This document shows positions 44,443 through 55,981 of a stretch of 64,000 bases of DNA, in pieces. The stretch's first letter is position 1. Every line of letters begins with the position of its first letter. Origin of the DNA: Alternaria dauci (lineage: Eukaryota > Ascomycota > Dothideomycetes > Pleosporales > Pleosporaceae); the NCBI RefSeq assembly GCF_042100115.1, contig NC_091276.1, positions 434,001 through 498,000 of the forward strand, in the 5' to 3' direction. Position numbers and translations under genes: made by a program. The notes under the pieces are model-generated. The model made no database searches. It was not told the origin of the DNA and saw only the letters and a list, made by a program, of their open reading frames with translations.

Positions 44443-46514
44443 CTACTTCTGGAAGACGGCCATGCCAGCGACATTGTTCTGATCCACGTTTCCAACGGTA
44501 CCCGTGAATGTCTTTTCCGATACAGGAATTGAAGGAACAGCAGGGACTGCATCTTTTGACTTTTGCACCTCTTCCCTTCCGACAGCGATCCGCAGGACAT
44601 GACCTGCGTCAAGATCTTTTGGTCCCAATGTCGCCCTCCAGGCAACGTGGTCATCAGGTCTGACTAAGACTGCGTCTCGTTGCCAGACCTGGTGCACATG
44701 CTCCTCGTTGGGCAGGTGCACAAGCCTCAAAGGAACGCCCAATGTCTTCGCGGCTGGTTGGAAGCTATTAACATACAGTCCCTCAGCAGTAAAATCGACC
44801 AATGTGTACTGCTGGCCAGTTCCAAAAAGACCATGTATACTGGTCTTGCCATCCGACAGGAATGCATGTGGTGCCCGAGCCCCTGGTACCGTACTTGGGA
44901 CATAACCAATGCTTTGATCTGGAACATCTACATTGTCCGGGTCGGAATAAACGATCGGAGAGTCCTTGTAGTGGTATCCCAACTCAATTCCATGATCTTT
45001 GTTTTCTTCATCGTGCGTCAGAACGTAGTCGGCGATCTTTTCTTTGAGTTGTTTGGCAGGTTCCGAGTTTCGGTACACCAGCTGGGGATCCTCCTTGCAC
45101 CACCCCTGATATGTAGCATGGACCATCCAGTGCCTGCCAGAACGGTCGATGTTCTTTGTAGCCACTGGCCTTCGCTCAATTTCGTATGAGCTCAGCAATG
45201 AAGGACCACCATGACCTGCTAACACAGCAGCTAACTTCCACCCAATGTCAAAGCTATCGCCGACTGCTGTGTTCATGCCGTAGCCACCTGTTGGAATGTT
45301 CTGATGGGCCGCGTCGCCTGAGAGCAACACTCGGCCTTTTTCGGAGGTGTATCGGTCAGCGAGACATATGTTTGGTCTCCAACCGCTTGTCACCAGGATC
45401 TCGTCTATCTCGATCTGGTACGGCAGATCTTTGGTTCCAAGACCTTCATAAACAGCCGCTATGGGGTCAATCGATGAGATATCGGTTCCTACTGGTCGTG
45501 GTACATGTATAGTCCAGGTGTCCTTTTCGTCTTGTGCAATAATGCAAGCTCCATGTGTGAAGAAAATGTGCCAAAATTGTCCTTGTTTGTGAAGACGAGT
45601 AAGATCTCGGGACTTGAAATGGATGAGATGCATCATGCTAGGGCTGTAGAAGAAAGATGGTCAGCCTCGCTTTGAATCCATGGTGATGTAGAGTCCTACT
45701 TACACAGGCCCACCAGTGAGATTAACACCTATGCTTTTACGAACTCTGCTCCCTGCGCCATCGCATCCAATCACGTACTGTGAAGTAACAGTATGACGCT
45801 CGCCTGACTGCGCGGTGAAAGTCGATACCACCTTGTCTTCGGTTTCTACCAGGCTCTCGAAATTCATGCCAAAATGAGTGGTGATGAGTGGCTGGGCCAT
45901 GATGTATGGCTTCAACCAGGCTTCAAAGATGGCCTGCGAGCACCGTTGGTATGGCTCGTGTGGCATGGACCCGTCATTGTTTTGTCGAATGCGCTCTCGC
46001 CATTCGTCTGGAGAAGGTAAGTCCTGAACTCAAAGTCAGATTTGCGAACATTGCGTTATATTCATCAGTTTGGGTCAGACTTGCCCAGGTCGCAAGCTTC
46101 TCTCCGCCATCAGAAAGACCGGAACTGAAGTGGACATCAAAAGAGTAGTTTCCAGGCACCCCTAGAGTAAGTCAGCTTTGCTCCAGCTTCCAATCTTCGT
46201 AGCTTATGAAGACGCTGCACAGTCATATCGCGAGGATTGAACCTTACCCACTTCTCGGATACCATGGTCAATGCCCAATCGCTTCAGAATCTCCATGCTT
46301 CGACAGTTTGTGATATCCATTTTCGGCCATTTCGTCGTGTCGAGATTGCGTTCAACCAGCATGCATCTCGTGCCATTCACTGCGAGTTGCTGCGCCGCTA
46401 TCAAGCCCGCTGGCCCGCCTCCTACAATCAGTACCGGGGTCTCGTGCTCAGTTGCCTGATGAGTAATCAGCATGATGAAATTCTCGTTAGTTGTTCGGCA
46501 CAGCAACTCACCAT
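44443..46514 (-). CDS. Class A FAD-dependent aromatic hydroxylase, about 605 aa
   Basis: Phenol-2-monooxygenase/MhpA-like enzyme that uses FAD and NAD(P)H to hydroxylate an aromatic ring. Model exons: 46514-46512, 46455-46248, 46161-46081, 46028-45704 and 45643-44443, 606 codons in all. The first intron (56 nt, GTGAGT to CAG) follows the ATG directly; starting instead at the ATG at 46473 is an alternative. The junction around 46029-46080 uses a weak GTCTGA donor and is the least certain. Motifs are VLIVGGGPAGLIAAQQLA (FAD ADP moiety), YVIGCDGAGSRVRKSIG (DG motif) and LLSGDAAHQNIPTGGYGMNTAVGD (GD motif). The C-terminal 170 residues fit the thioredoxin-like domain of phenol hydroxylases. No stop interrupts it. 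The transposon begins only about 145 bp before its ATG. Confidence 0.85.
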
Positions 46515-46659
46515 TTTTACTGTTGTCGCTTCTATCAAAATTCCAAATTTGAACTAGAAGGCAATTGCTTTACTCATGTGTGATTAAATGCTATGTGATG
46601 ACGTGATCAAAAGGTGGGTCTCGGAGAATACTGTGGTGGTGAAGTGACCATACTAATTA

Positions 46660-46704
46660 CCGTGTCCGTGCGTTCGATGATCATGGTCGCTCGATGAACA
46701 CCCC
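46660..46704 (+). repeat. Left terminal inverted repeat
   Basis: 45 bp starting CCGTGTCCGTGCGTTCGATG. It matches the reverse complement of 55935-55979 except for two transitions. TA precedes it. Confidence 0.92.
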
Positions 46705-47554
46705 CCACAACCTAATATTTTTAATAAAACGAAGCTGTAGAGCTACTAAAAGTTATAATAAAATTATATAAAGCTAGGATTATACTATATATAGCCTTAT
46801 AAAAGTTTTAGCTTATTCAAAATATTTTTTAGGGGGCTAGATTAGCTAGGAGTAGTAACTACGCGATAGGGTTAGTAATATAGTAGTTATAGCTTTTATA
46901 TAAGATAGAGTAACCCTAATACGTTTTTAATACTTTATAGATAGCTTATAAGGTTATAAAGCCTTATGTTTACCCTTTTAGGCTAACTATATAGCTTTTT
47001 TAGCGTCGCGAAGCGCTTTCTAATACTATTTTTTAGCTATCTTATCTTCTTACTACTACCTCTTAACCTCCTAAAGTCTCTTATACTTAATATACTTCTC
47101 CTAATATACCTAAAGCTTATAAAGTTATAATTACTCTATTACTTACACCCTCTTAGCTTTTTAAAGTTATAGTTATATAGCTTATTATTATTATAATACC
47201 TTATTATCCTAAGCTTATTAAATATATCTTAGTAACTAGAAAATAGCTCCTCTATAGTAATCCTTAGGGTTATTAAGTTATAGAGTATACTTCTTAGTTT
47301 CTCTCCTCTTCTTAATAGCTTAGGACTTCCTAAGGCCCCTAATTTCTCTATAAAGGATACTATTTTAGGTAGTAATATAATATAAACTTTATTAAAGCTT
47401 CTTAATATCTTTATCCCTCTAATCTTTAACTAAATAGTGTATTATAAACTTTAATTTAAGCTAGTCCTTAGTACTAAGTACTAAAGTTAAGCTTTTATCT
47501 AAATCTAATACCTTATTATAAAATTTTTAGAGTATAACCTTAGGGTTAGGTAGG
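46705..47554. other. RIP-degraded AT-rich body of the TIR element, left part
   Basis: About 850 bp made of TA-rich sequence such as repeated TTATA, CTTATA and TAGCTA steps, with very little CA or TG. No reading frame survives. It belongs to the transposon entered by the Gypsy element. Confidence 0.8.
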
Positions 47555-47559
47555 TATAT
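47555..47559. repeat. 5-bp target site duplication, left
   Basis: TATAT stands directly before the left LTR and again directly after the right LTR at 54778-54782, as expected for Gypsy integration. Confidence 0.85.
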
Positions 47560-48047
47560 TGTTACAAGGTAATAAGAAGGATCTCTCCTTAATGCAGGTC
47601 GCATGGTAAGAGACTATCGGGCGACCACATCAGAAGGTAATAACTAGTGCGGGGCGCTGATCACGTAATAGATATCCTGCTAAGAAGAGCCATCCCGCTA
47701 AGGATAGGATGGCAGGTCAATACAGGATGTTAACCATCACAACCATCCCTCAGAAGGCTACAACTAATAGGATAGCAGTGATAGCAATAGACAAGGCAAC
47801 GAGGATATAAGGATAGAAAGGTTTTATTATTACTCTCGTTATAGTTAACTCAAATAGTTCATCTCTTACACAGATTATTAACTAGTTATTCTATTATTTA
47901 TAGAATTAGTATTGTTTATCCTTTAGTTACAACAATAACTCTTTTCTACCTAATTGTTCCCTATATTACCTCACAGACTACCGCTTTAGTCTACCTCGCC
48001 TTAGTACGGACTGAGCCTAGAGAAGTATAGCCTAACCCCGTGTAACA
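47560..48047 (+). repeat. Left LTR (488 bp)
   Basis: Aligns base for base with 54290-54777 without indels. By hand I count about 38 differences, all but one of them transitions (last: A against C near the 3' end). Starts TGTTACAAGG and ends GTGTAACA. Confidence 0.93.
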
Positions 48048-48296
48048 CTTTAACCACCTTAGATATCAGTAGACGTTTAACCAACAGGACAGCCCAATTA
48101 AGATTCAACAATAGCTCATTAGGGAAACGCGCAGAACAACAGGGCTTAGGGTCAGGGACCCTCAACGCCAGCACGCCCTACCCCAGAAAATAATAAGATA
48201 CTAGAAGCATCCGATAACAAGGGAGAGAACCCTAACGTCACCAAGCTCAGGAATCTTAGGCAACACACAACCACGCAGGCTCAGCAGATTACTAAG

Positions 48297-49187
48297 ATGC
48301 AGGCAATAATCAATCAGCTTACAGGGCAACTAATAATAACCCCTAACAAACGACCCGTTGCTACAAAGAAACCCAAGATAGCGTCACCAGAGAAATACGG
48401 TGGAGAACGAGAAAAGCTACAAGTATTTCTCACCAACATCAACCTGTACTGCGAGTACAACGAGGTACCCAACGACCAGGAAAAGATCCTCATAGCCAGT
48501 ACATACATGAAGGATAAGGCTTCCAATTAGATGCAACCCTATGTAGACGACTATCTACTAGATGCAGAACACATAGGCACCAAAGAAGGAACCCGTACCT
48601 TATTCGCAAGTTAGACAGAGTTTAAGCAAGAGATAGGACGCATCTTCAGAGAAGTAGACGCTCAGAACCAGGCAGAGAAGAAGATCACTCGCCTAAGGCA
48701 GACCTCGTCAGTATCAGCATACACGGCGGAATTTAAGCAACTACAAGCACAGATCGATTAGGATGATACGGCACTTCGAACGGTATTCGAAGCAGGCCTC
48801 AAAGAGAATGTCAAGGACGGCCTTATACACCACGATAAGCCCAGGACACTACACGCTCTAATCGAGCTAGCCACGCGTATCAACAACAGGTTATAGGAAC
48901 GAAACGATCAGAAGAAATACTTCCGACCCAACCTGCCCAACATAAAGAAACAGCGTAGTAGATTCGACAGGGATAGCGACGCCATCATAACCGGCAAGGT
49001 ACAAGAGAAGGCCAAAGACAAGAAAACCCAAGGAGGTAAAAGACACGACGGTCTCTCTAAGGAAGAACGCCAGCGGCGTTACGACAACAAAGCATGTCTC
49101 CAATGCGGGAAGACAGGACACTTCGCTAGGGATTGCGAAGAAGAACAAGTCAAACAGGCAGCTATCAAGATCTGGATAATCAGACAA
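48297..49187 (+). pseudogene. Gypsy gag region with CCHC zinc knuckle
   Basis: Readable capsid/nucleocapsid frame, closed by several in-frame TAG codons, most at places where Trp is expected, so TGG to TAG. A CCHC knuckle lies at about 49095-49136 (CLQCGKTGHFARDC). The first 77 codons are open (48297-48530). Not functional as it stands. Confidence 0.85.
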
Positions 49188-50110
49188 GGCACGCCTTACC
49201 CGGCCGGGATAGAGCCGGATGACAACCTAAGCGACTTAGACCTATACGAGGAGGCACGCTTAGAGGATAAGGAAGGCTACGAAATCGTCCCAAGAGTTAA
49301 ACCGGACAACGAAGTTCTCACTATAGGCCAGCCAAAGAAGACTGACTAGAAGGTCAAAGGCACCATCGTGATAGAACGATTAGCCAACAACCAGTGTTAG
49401 GTATGTAGTAACAAGACACACTACGCCGACGAATGCACGGTTCGCGAACGAATCATAATTACCGGCCCAAATGCCGACGAAATTAGGTATCAGGCGATAC
49501 ACCAACAACCCTACTTCGATAATCCAATAGCTGAGGTCGAGGACCAAGAAGCCCACGAAGTAGAAGATACCAAGGATCACAAGGATTTGTGTTAGTATAA
49601 CTGCAAGATAAATTGCGAGTTCTATAAGCAAGATAAGGAGGATTGCAGGACAGACCAGGACCAGTGCTGCCACCTAAACCTCTAGGCAGACGAATGTCTA
49701 GCAGACATCTACCATCTACACAAACCAGAGAAAGTAGAGATCCACTACAGACTTCTATAGACGCAAAGCAGGAACGGGTGTAACTTCCATCGCAAGCAGC
49801 TCAAGGAAGCACACAAGGTAGATAACTATTACTATCGCACCCTATTATCAAACATCTACAAGGTAGCAGATTATGAGATTCACGAGGCTAAGAAGGCTTA
49901 ACTAAGGAAGAGGATCACTAGGGAGGAGATACCTCACTAGAACATTCATTAGAGCTTCTGTTACGACGACAGGTGCTTGACGCACTACAGCTCAAAGAAT
50001 AACACAGGCTACTTTCCTAAGTACAGGAAAGGTAAGCAGTCAAAAAACTAGGATGCCGCTAGGGACAGGGTCACGCTAGTGAAGGTAGTCCTAAAACGAC
50101 CCTTAGGAAG

Positions 50111-53100
50111 GTGCAGGATACCAATAGTCAGGTAAAGCAGCTGCTTACGACCGTATCTGTACAGGGACGAAACATCGAGGCGCTCATAGATAGCGGGGCC
50201 GCACGGACGATGATCTCACCCAGAGTGGTGGAGAAACACGAACTACCCTACCAGGTTAAGAAGAACCCAGTATCAGTACTGTTAGCCGACAAGAAACCTA
50301 TAGAATATAGAAACGGCATAATACAGATAGAAACCGAATCAACAAAGCTACGGATAGCTAGCATAGAGTGCCAAATAAATATCAACATAATAGAACTAGG
50401 AGGACTAGACATGTTAATTAGTTATAACTAGCTAGATGCCTATAACCCCGCCATTAACTAGCGAATAAAGACGATACTCAGAAGAGAACCTGTGCACAAG
50501 GTTGCTAGAGTACGCTAAAGAGTGAGCCCAAAGGACTAGAGCTCAACCCAGGACAGGAGGTTTAGCAAGATCTCGCCTCATAAGATCATAAGAATCTATA
50601 AGAAGGACCCTCAAAGAGTAGGAGTCATATGGATAAGACGAGTCGCGACCACGAAGGAAGGACCCTTACCACTAGAGATACCAAGAGAGTATCAGACCGA
50701 CGAGTTTAGAGAACTCTTCGAGGAAAACAAAGCCACGGATTTAGCAGACCATCAGGATTAGGATCACGAGATCATCCTAGATGAAGGGGCAAAGTTAAGC
50801 CCTAGACCTATGTATCCTATATCGCCCAAGCACGATGCTGAGCTAAGGGAGTACATCCAGAAGAATCTGAAGAAGGGATTTATCCGACCGGGATCAGGCC
50901 TAATGGCCTCACCCATCTTGTTCGTAAAGAAGCCTAACAGGAAGTGGCGACTATGTATCAACTTCCGAAGGTTGAACAGCGTTACTCAGAAGAACCGATA
51001 TCCCTTACCACTAATAACCGAGCTCATAGATCGACTCCAGGGAGCCAAGTGGTTTACGAAGTTCGACGTTCGGGAAGGATTTCACCGAATCAGGATTAAG
51101 GAAGGACACGAATGGATAACAGCGTTCAAAACGAAATATAGACTATTTAAGTACACAGTAATGCCTTTTAGGTTAACGAATGCCCCGGCAACGTTTCAGT
51201 TAGTTATCAACAACGCTCTTCACGAGTACCTTAGAATCTTCGTTACAGCGTACATCGACGATGTGCTAGTATACTCTAGCGGGACGCTAGAAGAACATAT
51301 AGAACATGTCAAGAAAGTGCTCAGGAAGCTTAAGGAATACAAGCTGTACCTGCAGCCGGGGAAGTGCGAATTCCACACGAAGGAAACGGAATACCTAGGC
51401 TTCATAATATCCACAGAGGGGGTGAAGATGAACCCAAAGAAGACAGCGGCTGTACAGGAGTGGCCAACGCCCAAAACAGTCAAGGACGTGCAATCCTTCC
51501 TAGGATTTGCCAACTACTACCAGAAGTTCATTAAGGATTACTCAAAGATTACAACACCTCTCTCCAAGATCACGAAGAAGGAAGTTAGTTTCAAATAGAA
51601 CGAGGAACATTAGGAGGCTTTTAATCGAATTAAGCAGATATTCCTCAAGGCACTAGTACTAGAGATGTACGACCTAAAACGAGAGACGCGAGTCAAGACC
51701 AACGCGTCAGATTATGCACTCGGAGCTGTATTGTCGCAGCAGTGCCCAGACAAAAAGTGGAGACCAGTATTCTACCACTCAAGAAAGTTCTCTAGAGCAG
51801 AACTAAACTACGACGTTCACGATAAGGAGCTACTAGGAGTAGTCAATACCTTTAAACAGTAGGAAGTCTATTTACTAGGACTACCACACCAGATCGAGGT
51901 TTTTACTAATCACCAGAACTTAGCAGGTTTCATAACAACGAAGAAACTCAACCAACGATAAGTCCGATAGGCTGAGATGCTAGCTTAGTTCGACTTCAAG
52001 ATAACTCACCGCGCTAGAACGCTCAACAGAGCTGCGGATGCTTTAAGCAGGAGATCCGACTTACGCGAGGAAAATCATAAGGAACCACATAACGCTATGT
52101 TCAAGAAGATACCTAATAGCACACTACGTTACAACCAGCCGGAACTAGCTAAGATAGCTAAGGTGGCCGAGCGGGTAGAAACACTTCAGCAGCAGTGGCA
52201 GCAGAGAGCGGCTAGCTGGCAGTTCGAGCCTAACAAGAACGGCTCCGACGAACTGTTATAAGACGAGCGAGAGTACTAAGATATAATTCGAAGCGATCGA
52301 ACATATGTACCCCCACACATAAGATCAAGTCTTATCAAGGAACTGCATAAGTCCCTAGAGTATAGACATACATCGCTAGAAGAAATAGTCAGGCGACTAT
52401 CAAAGGTGTTTGCGATACCACGCTTACGAGCGAAGGTGCAGGACGTCCTAGGCAACTATTTAGCTTGTTATCAGAACAAACCTAAGAGACATAAGCCCTA
52501 TAGCCTGTTATAACCCTTACTGCCACTAACAAGACTATAGAGTAGCGTAACGATAGACTTTATAGTGAAGCTCCCGAAATCGTTAGAACTAGGATCCGGA
52601 AGATTATGCGACATAATCCTAGTCATCGTGTGTCGTTACACGAAAGGAGCAAAGTTTGTGCCTACGGAAGAAACTATTACGGTAGAAGAATGCGCGTATG
52701 AGGTCAGCAAGGCACTTATGTTAGAACATAGGATACCTAAAGAATTCATCACCGATCGTGATAAACTGTTTACTTCTAAGTATTAGAATACATTCCTAGC
52801 AAAGTTAGGTGTGAAAAAGAAGCTATTAACTAGCTTTTACCCTAAAACAGACGGCTAGACGGAAAGAATAAACTAGACACTAGAGCAGTATCTAAGGATA
52901 TACGCCAACAAGCTACAAGACAATTAGGTTAAACTCTTACTAATAGCACAATTAGCCTACAATAGTACTAGGTCTGCGACGACTAAGTACTCGCCACACT
53001 ATGCGAACTACGGATATAAGCCGATTACTTATTAAGATCTGAAAGATATAGAGAGTATCGCAGTAGGTGCAGATAATAAAGCCCGCTTGATGCGAGAACT

Positions 53101-53610
53101 GCACAACAAATTAAGTAAGAATATAGCTCACAGGAACCTCACAACAGCTAAAGTAGCTAATAAGTAAAGGATTAAGGGACCAACCTTTAAGAAGGGGGAC
53201 AAAGTTTTCCTGTCACGACAGAACTTAAAAACTAAGCGACTAAGCAAGAAACTAGATAACCTCTAAGTAGGACTATTTAAAGTTCTAGAAGAAATAGGTA
53301 AAGTAAATTACAAACTCCAACTCCTACTAGGCATGCGCATCCACCCTGTCTTTCACAAAAAACTCCTAGAAAGAGCACCTCTAGATGCCGAGCTAGCTAC
53401 CGATATAGAGCTCGAAGACGACGAGTACGAGGTTGAGGAGATTAGGGACCTATAGAAAATCGGTCGTTAGTGGAAATACTTAGTTAAGTGGCTAGGATGG
53501 CTAGAGAGCCAGAACACTTAGGAACTAAAGGAAAATTTAACGAACTGCAAGTTACAGGTACGTAAGTACCACTAGAGATACCTAGAGAGGAGAGGACCAG
53601 ATCCTTAAGG
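50111..53610 (+). pseudogene. Gypsy pol region: protease, RT, RNase H, integrase, chromodomain
   Basis: Domains in order: protease with an ALIDSGA active site near 50180-50200; reverse transcriptase 50810-51600 (open for 262 codons) with the YIDD catalytic motif at 51251-51262; RNase H from about 51665; integrase about 52270-53200, with FITDRDKLFTSKY in the catalytic core and a zinc-finger part where one expected Cys is Tyr; and a chromodomain near 53410-53560 (EYEVEEIRDL, KYLVKWLGW). Many in-frame TAG codons and Gly-to-Arg changes show G-to-A mutation throughout. Non-autonomous relic. Confidence 0.9.
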
Positions 53611-53780
53611 GAAGAAAAGAAGTTAGAAAAAGGATTAAAGGAGGCGTTAACCTGTAACTAGCCCAAGTCAGTCGACAGTCCGGGTAGCGATAGTTCGGTT
53701 AGTAAAAAGTCCGTACTAGGGGCAGGGTTCCCCTCAGCTTACTCTTTCGCCCAATCCTATAGATTTAGGATGGCAAGATC

Positions 53781-54149
53781 TTAATTAGCGTATAAGTGCT
53801 CTTGCGCCTTAACCTCTAGGAGCTCACGATAGAGACGGGCAGTCTCCATTATCGCGAGGGCCTAACGCTCTTCCGCACACGCAATCTCGAGTTTCTTCTT
53901 ACGCTTCTCAGCCTGAACCTTCTCCTACTCTTCCTTAGAAACAAACAGGCTACACTCAGCCTTCACAGAAATACAGCCGGCACAACAACCAGTTACAGTA
54001 TCCACAAAGCAACAAAGGTTCTTCTCCTCACAGCGCTTACAACAAAACGTCATCTTAAGACCCTGCTCTTACACTCAAGTCGCGCAGGCACGACGCTCAG
54101 CGGTTAAACTCTGCGGACAGTTACAACAGGACGATTAAACCTTAGGCAT
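53781..54149 (-). pseudogene. Antisense cysteine-rich ORF inside the Gypsy element
   Basis: Between the end of pol and the right LTR, the opposite strand holds one continuous 123-codon frame from the ATG at 54149 to TAA at 53781. It is cut by five TAA/TAG/TGA codons but never shifted. It has Cys pairs and single Cys in a dense pattern (SCCNCP, FCCKRCEEKNLCC, GCCAGCISVKAECSLF), then a charged, coiled-coil-like helix (EKVQAEKRKKKLEIACAEE). Cys spacing recalls small zinc-binding proteins. Its in-frame stops fit the same point-mutation decay as gag and pol. An antisense gene in this position has the look of a real extra ORF carried by the element, not chance. Confidence 0.6.
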
Positions 54150-54289
54150 AGTCAGGAGAAGTAAGGAAAGGAAGGAGGAGAGGTTACGACACCACAGGAA
54201 TACCTACACCTCCGCCTCCACCACCACGCTAGGCACGGGAAAACGAAAATCCAGGGTATCAAGACAATACGCCTAAAAGGGGGGGATAA

Positions 54290-54777
54290 TGTTACAAGGT
54301 AACAAGAAGGATCTCTCCTTAATGCAGGTCGCATAGTAAGAGACTATCAGGCAACCACGTCAGAAGGTAATAACTAGTGCGGGGCGCTAATCACGTAATG
54401 GACATCCTACCAAGAAGAGCCATCCCACCAAGGATAGGATGGCAGGTCGATACAGGATATCAACCATCACAACCATCCCTCAGAAGGCTACAACCGATGG
54501 GATAGCAGTAATAGCAATAGACAAGGCAACAAGGATATAAGGATAGAAAGGTTTCATTATTACTCTCGTTGTAGTCAACTCAAATAGTTCATCTCTTACA
54601 CAGATTGTCAACTAGTTATTCTATTATTTATAGAATTAGTATTATTTATCCTTTAGTTACAACAGTAACTCTTTTCCACCTAATTATTCCCTACATTACC
54701 TTACGGACTACCGCCTTAGTCTATCTCGCCTTAGTACAGACCGAGCTTAGAGAAGTATAGCCTACCCCCGTGTAACA
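54290..54777 (+). repeat. Right LTR (488 bp)
   Basis: Partner of 47560-48047; same length, about 92% identical. Preceded by the polypurine tract and followed by TATAT at 54778-54782. Confidence 0.93.
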
Positions 54778-54782
54778 TATAT

Positions 54783-55934
54783 ACCTATTACTTTAAAGGA
54801 CTTTCTAATTACTAAAGGTTTAAAAGTACTACTCTAAGCCCTCTAAAAGAGTAAGAAAAAGTCTCTTTTTACTATATTAAGTAACCCCTAGCTACTATAG
54901 AGGTATACTATTAACTAGTTTATATAAGTACTTAAAAGGGGTTTAAATATCCTAACGTTAAGGGGTTAAAGCGTATAGGTTACGTAAGGTAGAAATATAG
55001 CTAATAGGATATTATTATTATTATAATAATTAATAAAATCTATAGTTATATAGGATCTATAGCTATTAAGGAGTAGTAATTAGTACCCTATTAAAGTATA
55101 TTATTTAGTCTCTTACTTAAAAACCTCTTTTAACTAAGCTAATCCTATATTATTATTACTCTAGCTAGAGGGAGATAAGGTAAAAAAGACTAAGTATTTT
55201 CCTAGATTAATAGCGTCTATCTAGGTTAATTAAACTATCCTATTAGCTACCTTATAGATAAGAGATAAACTTAAAACTAAGTTATCTAAATAAATATAAG
55301 CTAGTACTATTATCTACTTAGTTAAGCTATCTTAAAGCGCTTAAGTAACCCCTTTTTAGCTATATAACGCCTTATTAAAGACGTATTTTATTCTCTTAAG
55401 TATCTTAAGTTAAAACCCCTTCTTATCTATAATAAATATATAGGTAGGTTACACTTAATACTCCTCTATCTTTTAATATAAAAGCTTAAAGTATAAGTAG
55501 TATTTATCCCCTAAATTAGTATTATAGCGTAATTAATCTATCCCCTAAGTATACTAAGATATAAGATAGTTATTATTTTAGTTAATAAACTATATAACCT
55601 AGGTTTTTAAGACCTCTTTTCTAGCTAAAGAACTTATAAATCTCTTTATTATAGTCCTTACAGGGGGTATATAACGCTTAGTAAGTATTTTAATATATTA
55701 TATAAGCTTAGATTTATATTATAGATATAGGGATAGCTTACGTAAGCTATAGCGTTAAGTTTTACCCTAGTATCTTTAAGTAAGCGTAACGCAGTTAATG
55801 TTATACTTTTTAGTAACTTATTAGTATAAGAAATATTCTCCTAGGTTATATAATTTAATTTCTATAATTACATCTTAAATTAGATCTATATTAGTAGAGT
55901 TGTGACGCGTTAAAGTGTTGTTATTATTGTGGTA
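54783..55934. other. RIP-degraded AT-rich body of the TIR element, right part
   Basis: About 1150 bp of TA-rich sequence of the same type as 46705-47554. No reading frame survives. It ends at the right TIR. Confidence 0.8.
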
Positions 55935-55979
55935 GGGGTGTTCATTGAGCGACCATAATCATCGAACGCACGGACACGG
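55935..55979 (-). repeat. Right terminal inverted repeat
   Basis: 45 bp, the reverse complement of the left TIR with two transitions. TA follows it at 55980-55981. Confidence 0.92.
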
Positions 55980-55981
55980 TA

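Larger units (their letters stand above)
47560..54777 (+). mobile_element. Gypsy (Ty3) LTR retrotransposon with chromodomain, decayed
   Basis: A 7218-bp full-length element nested in the TIR transposon. It has two 488-bp LTRs bounded by TGTTACA and TGTAACA, a TATAT target duplication on both sides, and a polypurine tract (AAAAGGGGGGGA) at 54275-54286 just before the right LTR. In order it carries a gag region with a CCHC knuckle, an aspartic protease, reverse transcriptase, RNase H, integrase and a C-terminal chromodomain, which makes it a chromovirus. All coding parts are interrupted by many TAG stops, so it cannot move by itself. Less AT-biased than the element around it, it is the younger or less mutated insertion. 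Confidence 0.93.
46660..55979. mobile_element. TIR DNA transposon (Fot1/pogo-like) carrying a nested Gypsy element
   Basis: The block is bounded by 45-bp terminal inverted repeats that differ at only two positions, and a TA dinucleotide stands directly outside each end (46658-46659 and 55980-55981), the target duplication of Tc1/mariner/pogo elements. Without the nested retrotransposon the element is about 2.1 kb, the usual size of fungal Fot1-type elements. Its remaining body (46705-47554 and 54783-55934) is extremely AT-rich, dominated by TA steps and almost without CA, as expected after heavy RIP. No transposase can be read, so family placement rests on size, TIR and TA duplication. Confidence 0.85.

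Noticed and set aside
48297..53610. APOBEC-like G-to-A hypermutation of the retroelement
   Set aside because: TGG-to-TAG is also a CpA-to-TpA change on the other strand, and RIP is the established process in ascomycetes; the heavily RIP-degraded outer element supports that.
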